From JAUXLW01 sp964195005 (GTDB taxonomy: Bacteria; Actinomycetota; Acidimicrobiia; Spongiisociales; SHLN01), in contig CAXMOO010000155.1 of NCBI GenBank assembly GCA_964195005.1, positions 1 through 20,965 of the forward strand: DNA of 20,965 nt. The letters are read 5' to 3'. Of this stretch, positions 1 to 4,666 are shown one piece after another. Each line of letters opens with the position of its first letter. The first letter of the stretch is position 1. The notes beneath the pieces were generated by a model. That model was not told the origin of the DNA. It did no database searches and saw only the letters and a program-made list of their open reading frames with translations. The position numbers and the translations under genes are program-made.

Positions 1-197
1 CCCGGCATTTCCGTGACCATCCTCTCGCTCGGACTCGCGCATTCTGTTGGACGAGCTTTCATGGCGGACCCTACTTGGGCCGCGCCCTCAGGTCATCAGG
101 ACCGCACCACGTAATGAGCACATGAGTTCGTTGTTTCAGACAAGGCCACGCCCCGGTGCCCAGGTGTTGAATCATCACCCTTGAACGTGAAGGAATA
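1..197. other. Left edge, no confident gene
   Basis: I recognise no gene here. Frame 1 on the plus strand is open from the window edge to a TAA ending at 114 (37 codons, no recognisable motif), so a gene could end here, but frame 3 is equally open to 125 and nothing decides between them. A 17 nt near-palindrome lies at 163-179 (GGTGTTGA, one A, TCATCACC, one internal mismatch) and could be an operator or chance. The recombination-site block of the element starts at 198. Confidence 0.4.
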
Positions 198-223
198 GCA
201 CATGACCGGCATTATCTAGCGGG
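198..223 (+). repeat. Recombination-like site A1 (left outer)
   Basis: A degenerate left arm (GCACATGA) is followed by spacer CCGGCA at 206-211 and right arm TTATCTAGCGGG at 212-223. It matches site B at 23 of 26 positions in the same orientation, so A1 and B are direct repeats about 1.7 kb apart around the peptidase gene. Spacer identity with B and C suggests that these three could be mutually compatible. Confidence 0.6.
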
Positions 224-228
224 TTAGG

Positions 229-255
229 CCGCTCTATATGTGCCGATATGTGCGG
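229..255 (+). repeat. Recombination-like site A2 (left inner), inverted copy of D1
   Basis: Arm CCGCTCTATAT (229-239), spacer GTGCCG (240-245), arm ATATGTGCGG (246-255). Its reverse complement matches D1 at 26 of 27 positions. It lies 18 bp beyond the stop codon of the peptidase gene. Confidence 0.65.
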
Positions 256-273
256 CTGGGTGGCACGTCATCT

Positions 274-1797
274 CTAGGAGTGGGTGGCGGACGGGAACTC
301 CGGCACTAGCGGCCCAAACAGCCAGGCGTCGAACAGATCATCGAGATCCTCACAGGAGATCGACTCAGCCACCGCGATGAAGTCCTCGGTAGTTGCGGCG
401 GCGCCCTGGAACTGCCGGTGGTAAGAGCGCAGGATCTCGAAGAAGGGGTCGTCGCCGACCGTAAGCCGCAGCGCGTGCATCGTCATGGCTCCCACCCGGT
501 AGACGACACCGTTGAACAGGTCGGTTGGCGGAGGCATAGCTAGTGGGAATGGCAGGCCGAACGTCGCGATCTCGCCACGTTCGGCCTCGATGCTTTCCCG
601 AAGAAAGGATGTACCGGCATCGCGCTCGATCCACAGCCACTCCGCGTACGTCGCGAAGCCCTCGCTGAGCCAGACATCGCTCCACTGCGCCGGACTGACG
701 CTGTTACCGAACCACTGGTGGGCCAGCTCGTGGATGAGCACACGCTCGAGAGCCGGACCCGTCATCGGGGGTCCGACCAACGACAACGTCTGGGTCTAGA
801 GTGCGGCCCCGAACTCGTCGACAATCGCAATCCCGTAGGCGTTGACCGGGTACGGCCCGAACAGCTCCGCGAGGAAGGCCAGCATCACGCCCTGGCCCGC
901 CAAATCCGGCCAGTCGCTCGGTATCGCACCCCGGGGCAGCACGTGTCGAATGAGAACGCCGGCATCGGCGGTGGCAAGATCGTCGACCACAACGTCGAAC
1001 TCACCGATGACGACGGTGGCGAGATAGGTGGCCATCGGATCGTCCATTTCCCAAATCCAGACGATGTCGCCGTCGGGAGCGAGGCGCGACGAGATGAGGG
1101 TGCCGTTCGCTGCGGCGGTGAATCCCGACGGGACGGTGACCCGGAACTCGTAGGTGGCCTTGTCGAGCGGATGGTCGTTGGACGGAAACCATGTATGTGC
1201 ACCGTCTGGTATGGCGACGACGAAAGCCTGGTTTGATTCGGTGTTGATCCAACCCTGCGAGAAGTACGAGGTCGGATACGGGTTTGGTCTGGGAACGCCT
1301 GAGTACTCGATCCCAACGGTGAACCGTGCTCCGGCAGGTATGGGATCGGCGGGAACGATAGAGAGCTCCTCGTGCGCAAGCGTAAATGCGGCGCCGGCAC
1401 CGTCGACACTGAGGGTGTCGATCGTGAGACCGTCGGCCTGGGGCCGCACACCACCGCCAGGCAGGTCCCAGTCGAGATTGAAGGATGCCAGGGCGTCTAC
1501 CGCTACGGCTGTGATCGTGGCCCGGGCGACGAGGCGGTCCATTACAGGATCGAAGTCGAGTTCAAGGAGATAGTGCTCAACGTCGTAGCCCTTGTTACCC
1601 AAACCGGGGTGATACCTATCACCGATGCCGGCACCGCCGGCCACCGGTTCGGCTGAACTAGTGACTGAAGCCGCCCGCGTTGTAGTAGACGGTGTCGTAG
1701 TCGCCGCGGGGGAGGATTCGGCACCGACATCAGAGTCGCTGCTACACGACCCGGCGAGTATCACCGGGACGAATGCTGGGAATAGGTAACGGGCCAT
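274..1797 (-). pseudogene. M1 family metallopeptidase lipoprotein, split by in-frame TAG
   Basis: This reads as one continuous frame of about 507 codons interrupted by a single TAG at 796-798, with no frameshift. The start ATG (1795-1797) has a GGAGG Shine-Dalgarno just upstream. The N-terminus is a lipoprotein signal with Cys in AGSC, then a Ser/Thr-rich linker, then the M1 beta-domain. After the stop come the zinc site HELAH (about residues 356-360), the third ligand Glu 18 residues later in WLSEGFATYAEW (about 379), and the Tyr motif YRVGAMTMHAL (about 434). The stop falls at residue 334 in FGAAL-stop-TQT, where related M1 enzymes have GALETQT. That Glu belongs to the GxMEN-type motif that binds the substrate amino terminus, and GAG to TAG is one base change. 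Most likely this is a recent pseudogene or an assembly error. Read-through is possible but unsupported. The intact family hydrolyses N-terminal residues of peptides at the cell surface. Confidence 0.85.
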
Positions 1798-2086
1798 GAG
1801 CCACCTCCGCTAGTGAAGTGCCCGCCCTCAACCAGCCGCTACGCGGTGACCCGGACACCTCGCCCGTGCTCTAACCCACTCTCTCTCCCAGGATCGAAGC
1901 GGACCAGGGGCTTAAGACACACACCCACAACCGCACATATCCGGCATTATTTAGCGGGGTGCAGCCGTCCCGCTTCCATGTCGTGGGTTCTCGAGCTGTG
2001 ATGGGGTTTGATACTGGATCGGCCCTTTTGGGATTGAGTTTGTGCGGGTGTGCAGGCTGGTTCTTCCTAAAGGGGAGGAACCCGAT
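1798..2086. other. Intergenic region between peptidase and recombinase genes
   Basis: It holds the divergent start regions of the two genes and site B. The Shine-Dalgarno of the peptidase (minus) is at about 1802-1808 and that of the recombinase (plus) at 2072-2080. I see no credible small gene. Confidence 0.5.
1931..1958 (+). repeat. Recombination-like site B, half of a perfect inverted pair with C
   Basis: Arm CCGCACATAT (1931-1940), spacer CCGGCA (1941-1946), arm TTATTTAGCGGG (1947-1958). Positions 1941-1961 reappear as an exact 21 bp reverse complement at 3049-3069, so the recombinase gene sits inside a perfect inverted repeat. The same site is a direct repeat of A1. Confidence 0.75.
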
Positions 2087-3010
2087 ATGACTACTACACA
2101 AACCATCCATCTACCAACAGTGGCGCAACCGAGCCGTGACGGGTTCGGCCTGCGGCAGGTGATCGCCGGATTCCTGGCCGGGTTCGGTCAGCTGACCCGA
2201 GAGGCGTACCAATTGGATCTGCGCCAATGGATGGCCTGGTGTCAGTCACACGATTTAGCGATTTTGGAGGCGCGGAGAGCTCACATTGAGTTGTACGCCC
2301 GCCGGCTCGAAGAAATGGGTAAGGCGCGGGCAACGGTGTCGAGGCGCCTATCCACCATTGCGGGGTTCTACCGGTATTGCGTTGAAGAACAGCTATTGGA
2401 AGTATCGCCGGCGGTGCATGTGCGTCGCCCGCGCCTCGACTACGAATCCAAGGCCGTCGGTCTGGACCGCAACGAACTGGGCATGTTCTTGGTCCAAGCC
2501 GGACTCTCCGGCCGACGAGATCACGCCCTTGCCTGTTTATTGGCTCTGAATGGGCTGCGCATCTCTGAAGCACTCAACGCCGACATTGAAGCACTAGGTG
2601 TGGAACGCGGACATCGCACCCTGAACATCACCCGCAAGGGCGGCAAGATCGTCACCATCCCCCTGGCCCCCCGCACTGCTCGAGCCATCGACCTATGTGT
2701 CAGAGAGAGACACGACGGACCGATCCTGCAGAACTGGGATGGCACCCGCCGCTTGGACCGCCACGCAGCCGCCCGGATAGTACGTCGGCTCGCCAAAGCC
2801 TCCGGCATCGAGAAACACGTCACACCGCACTCGTTGCGGCACTCATTCATCACCGCCGCCCTAGACGCTGGAGTGGCATTACGAGACGTACAAGAAGCCG
2901 CTTCCCATGCTGATCCACGCACCACAATGCGATACGACCGAGCCAGGCGCTCACTTGACCGACACGCCACCTACATCGTGGCAACGTTTCTTGCCGGAGC
3001 CAGCCGGTAG
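2087..3010 (+). CDS. Tyrosine recombinase / integrase (XerC/D-like)
   Basis: This is a site-specific recombinase of 307 residues, normal for a minimal two-domain family member. Residues about 20-115 form the SAM-like N-terminal DNA-binding domain and the rest is the catalytic domain. All catalytic residues are visible: R158 in NGLRISEAL, K184 in TRKGGK, H248 and R251 in HSLRH, H274 in ASHADP and nucleophile Y283 in MRYDRA. ATG 2087 is preferred because GGGGAGGAA lies 6 nt upstream; a GTG at 2042 in the same frame would add 15 residues and leave that Shine-Dalgarno inside the gene. It sits alone between sites B and C, which are inverted repeats, so it may act on its own boundaries. A 10 bp hairpin follows the stop. 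It could be a phage-type or island integrase; its real target site is inferred only from position. Confidence 0.92.
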   Translation: MTTTQTIHLPTVAQPSRDGFGLRQVIAGFLAGFGQLTREAYQLDLRQWMAWCQSHDLAILEARRAHIELYARRLEEMGKARATVSRRLSTIAGFYRYCVEEQLLEVSPAVHVRRPRLDYESKAVGLDRNELGMFLVQAGLSGRRDHALACLLALNGLRISEALNADIEALGVERGHRTLNITRKGGKIVTIPLAPRTARAIDLCVRERHDGPILQNWDGTRRLDRHAAARIVRRLAKASGIEKHVTPHSLRHSFITAALDAGVALRDVQEAASHADPRTTMRYDRARRSLDRHATYIVATFLAGASR

Positions 3011-3021
3011 TTACAAAGTTG

Positions 3022-3047
3022 GGTCATCGTCACCCGCGACGATGACC
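3022..3047 (+). terminator. Perfect 10 bp hairpin after recombinase gene
   Basis: GGTCATCGTC (3022-3031) and GACGATGACC (3038-3047) pair perfectly around the loop ACCCGC. It starts 11 bp after the recombinase stop and ends just before site C. There is no T tract, so it is a terminator-like hairpin, or an accessory structural part of the recombination site. Confidence 0.5.
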
Positions 3048-3051
3048 ACAC

Positions 3052-3081
3052 CCCGCTAAATAATGCCGGTTATCGAGCGGG
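3052..3081. repeat. Recombination-like site C, symmetric
   Basis: Arm CCCGCTAAATAA (3052-3063), spacer TGCCGG (3064-3069), arm TTATCGAGCGGG (3070-3081). The arms are inverted copies with two mismatches, the classical layout of a tyrosine-recombinase core site. With the bases just to its left it also supplies the perfect inverted match (3049-3069) to site B. Confidence 0.75.
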
Positions 3082-3164
3082 TCTAATGGTGTCGCTGGCG
3101 AATCGACAGTCTCGCTTTACTGCAAGTTGCGAGTCATGGTTACGGAGCAGCGGCTAGCCGATAG

Positions 3165-3181
3165 GACCCGTAGATCGGGTC
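3165..3181 (-). terminator. Hairpin at the 3' end of the Thr-rich lipoprotein gene
   Basis: GACCCG (3165-3170) and CGGGTC (3176-3181) pair around a 5 nt loop exactly at the stop codon of the minus-strand lipoprotein gene. No T tract follows, so it is only terminator-like. Confidence 0.35.
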
Positions 3182-3732
3182 TACCGGTTCAGTTCACCGG
3201 TGTAGACCTCGGTGAAAATTGGCTCCGTGGAGTTTTCGTAGGACCCGCTTCCTTGCAGGTCCGTGTAATCGCCCGTGCCCTCCGTGATGATCCACGTCCC
3301 TTCAAAACTCGTTTCATCATCATCATTTGGGTCCATAAGTATTTCGCCACTTATGACGAAAGAGCCACTTCCATCAGCACAGGTGTATCGGTCCTGATAT
3401 GTCCAGAGACTCGCTAGTTCAAAGTCTTGTATGCCAACTCCCTCACTATCAAAAAGTTGGAAATCGAAGGTGCTGAATTCACCGTCAGGACAAACATCAG
3501 CACCGCCGGAGGTGGTGAAGGTCCCGGCTGACCCACTCTCCCCAATGGCGGTGTTGATCATCACGTCCCTCGCAGGTGCTGCTGTCGTGGTGGTGGTAGC
3601 GGCGGCCGTTGTCGTGGTCGTATCAGCGGCGACCGCCGCAGTCGTGGTGGTGGTGTCGGAATCCCCACCTCCGCAGGCAGCTACAACCAAGGAAAACGCA
3701 ACTATCAATATCAGCCCGAATTTGGTCCGCAT
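3181..3732 (-). CDS. Small Thr-rich lipoprotein with beta-barrel-like repeat motifs
   Basis: This is a predicted lipoprotein of 183 residues. MRTKFGLILIVAFSLVVAAC is a signal peptide with a clear lipobox (VAAC, Cys20). Residues about 26-52 are a low-complexity linker with three runs of five Thr separated by Ala, coded by a GT/GC-rich repeat at about 3577-3660. The C-terminal part has the GTWIITEGTGDYTDLQGSG pattern, which resembles allene-oxide-cyclase-like small beta-barrel proteins; that resemblance is from memory and gives no function. ATG 3732 is chosen because the lipoprotein signal begins there and GGAGGG lies just upstream. An in-frame start at 3939 would run back through sites D1 and D2. 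It looks visibly more AT-rich than the chromosomal genes to the right, which fits acquired DNA. It is the only gene between sites C and D1. Confidence 0.75.
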   Translation of the reverse strand: MRTKFGLILIVAFSLVVAACGGGDSDTTTTTAAVAADTTTTTAAATTTTTAAPARDVMINTAIGESGSAGTFTTSGGADVCPDGEFSTFDFQLFDSEGVGIQDFELASLWTYQDRYTCADGSGSFVISGEILMDPNDDDETSFEGTWIITEGTGDYTDLQGSGSYENSTEPIFTEVYTGELNR

Positions 3733-3827
3733 GGCTTGGTCCCTCCCTAGCGAAGTCTGCGCCAGGCTATCGAACGGCGTAATCGATTGCCGAGGGAGTC
3801 TTTTGTCGGTACAGAGTTGCCCGAGTG

Positions 3828-3854
3828 CCGCACATAACGGCACATATAGAGCGG
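3828..3854 (-). repeat. Recombination-like site D1 (right inner), inverted copy of A2
   Basis: On the plus strand: arm CCGCACATAA (3828-3837), spacer CGGCAC (3838-3843), arm ATATAGAGCGG (3844-3854). The reverse complement differs from A2 at a single base over 27 positions, giving long-range inverted repeats about 3.6 kb apart. Confidence 0.65.
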
Positions 3855-3860
3855 TTCCGG

Positions 3861-3884
3861 CGCACATATTGCCAGTTATGTGCG
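3861..3884. repeat. Recombination-like site D2 (right outer), symmetric
   Basis: Arm CGCACATAT (3861-3869), spacer TGCCAG (3870-3875), arm TTATGTGCG (3876-3884). This is a near-perfect dyad made of two arms of the ATGTGCG type, whereas site C is made of two arms of the AGCGGG type. Read in reverse it resembles A1 (about 15 of 18 positions), which makes the outer ends alike. Confidence 0.6.
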
Positions 3885-4031
3885 TAGGCTTTCGCCCGGC
3901 TTCACCCTCATAAGGTGGGTCGCTAGTCGCATCGAACACTGTTCGGTTGATTCCGTTATCAGATTGTTATCAGTGGTCGACTTCTCACTTCCCTGCTGCT
4001 GGCCGGTATGCCTGGGACGGCCGTTTCCCAC

Positions 4032-4118
4032 TGGTGCCCGGGGCAGGACTCGAACCTGCACGCCCCGAAGGGCAGCGGATTTTAAGTCCGCCACGTCTGC
4101 CAATTCCGTCACCCGGGC
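4032..4118 (-). tRNA. tRNA-Leu (anticodon TAA), CCA encoded
   Basis: Read on the minus strand, the acceptor stem GCCCGGG (4112-4118) pairs with CCCGGGC (4036-4042), followed by discriminator A (4035) and encoded CCA (4032-4034). The anticodon stem GCGGA/TCCGC encloses the loop CTTAAAA, giving anticodon TAA for Leu codons TTA/TTG. The T arm contains GGTTCGAGTCC. A long variable arm, expected for tRNA-Leu, is present (CTGCCCTTCGGGGCG region). The 3' end faces the recombinase element. Confidence 0.95.
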
Positions 4119-4136
4119 AGTTCGCTACAAGTTAAC

Positions 4137-4142
4137 TACGCT
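4137..4142 (+). promoter_or_regulatory. Candidate -10 (TACGCT) of cytosine deaminase gene
   Basis: This TANNNT hexamer ends 8 nt before ATG 4151, with no Shine-Dalgarno between them, so a leaderless transcript is predicted. No convincing -35 was seen. Confidence 0.35.
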
Positions 4143-4150
4143 CTTCGTTG

Positions 4151-4606
4151 ATGAGCACGACCGACTCCCCAGATCCGTTTCTGGCAGCCGCAATTGAAGA
4201 AGCCCGGGCCGGTTTGGCCGAGGGTGGCATTCCCATCGGCTCCGTGCTCGTCGTTGACGGGGAGATCGTGGGTCGAGGCCACAACCGCCGGGTACAGCAA
4301 GGCAGCGCTGTGCTCCACGCCGAGATGGACTGCCTGGAGCAAGCGGGGCGCCTGAGTGCAGCCGAATACCAGAGGGCGGTCCTGTACTCGACGCTGTCTC
4401 CATGCGACATGTGCAGTGGCGCGGCGCTGCTCTACGGGATTCCCCGCATCGTGGTGGGAGAGAACCGGACCTTTCAGGGACCGGAGGATTATGTCCGGGG
4501 CCGTGGTGTGGACCTCGAAATTCTCGACGACTCGGCCTGCATTGAGCTGATGACCGAGTTCATTGAAGCCAAACCGGAGTTGTGGAACGAGGACATCGGG
4601 GTCTAA
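4151..4606 (+). CDS. Cytosine deaminase, yeast-like
   Basis: A zinc-dependent deaminase of 151 residues predicted to convert cytosine to uracil in pyrimidine salvage. The zinc site is H57-A-E59 (HAEMD) and C85-x2-C88 (TLSPCDMCSG). Outside that site it follows yeast Fcy1 closely: GHN (N45), LLYGIPRIVVGEN, and a C-terminal WNEDIG (W145, D148) that closes over the small base in the yeast enzyme. That tail argues against TadA-type tRNA adenosine deaminase and against guanine deaminase. The length fits the family (about 158 in yeast). ATG 4151 is chosen over TTG 4148 as the conventional codon. It stands just upstream of tRNA-Leu on the opposite strand and appears to be its own transcription unit. 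Confidence 0.88.
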   Translation: MSTTDSPDPFLAAAIEEARAGLAEGGIPIGSVLVVDGEIVGRGHNRRVQQGSAVLHAEMDCLEQAGRLSAAEYQRAVLYSTLSPCDMCSGAALLYGIPRIVVGENRTFQGPEDYVRGRGVDLEILDDSACIELMTEFIEAKPELWNEDIGV

Positions 4607-4615
4607 AGGCGATTG

Positions 4616-4639
4616 CTGACAGTGCAGGCCTGGTGTCAG
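4616..4639 (+). promoter_or_regulatory. Inverted repeat before the GNAT/synthetase gene
   Basis: CTGACA (4616-4621) and TGTCAG (4634-4639) form a perfect 6 bp inverted repeat with 12 bp between, located between the deaminase stop and GTG 4667. It may be an operator or a weak terminator hairpin; there is no T tract. Confidence 0.3.
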
Positions 4640-4666
4640 AATTGGTATGACGACTGAAAGGGCGCG

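Larger units (their letters stand above)
198..3884. mobile_element. Tyrosine-recombinase element, three genes each bounded by recombination-like sites
   Basis: The element is defined by a site family seen only here. The left end carries two sites in tandem (A1 198-223, A2 229-255) and the right end carries two (D1 3828-3854, D2 3861-3884). Read inward, the two ends are similar in order and spacing, forming a compound inverted repeat of about 56-58 bp. Two further sites (B 1931-1958, C 3052-3081) separate the three genes. Cargo is a disrupted metallopeptidase lipoprotein, a complete tyrosine recombinase and a Thr-rich lipoprotein. The right end lies about 150 bp from the 3' end of a tRNA-Leu gene, a common neighbourhood for integrated elements, but no site copies the tRNA sequence and I see no target duplication. 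The outer limits are inferred from the sites alone. It could also be a remnant of a larger island or a local invertible locus. Confidence 0.6.
3733..4031. other. Gap between the element's last gene and tRNA-Leu
   Basis: No gene is supported. It holds the lipoprotein's Shine-Dalgarno (about 3742-3748), sites D1 and D2 (3828-3884), and about 150 bp of unassigned sequence before the tRNA 3' end. Confidence 0.6.

Noticed and set aside
3577..3660. Short GT-rich repeats resembling a repeat array
   Set aside because: They are codons for the Thr/Ala linker of the lipoprotein; no CRISPR-like spacing. No CRISPR array was seen anywhere in the window.
3876..4112. Minus-strand frame over the tRNA
   Set aside because: It is a translation of tRNA-Leu (the familiar spurious MTELADVADLKSA product), not a gene.
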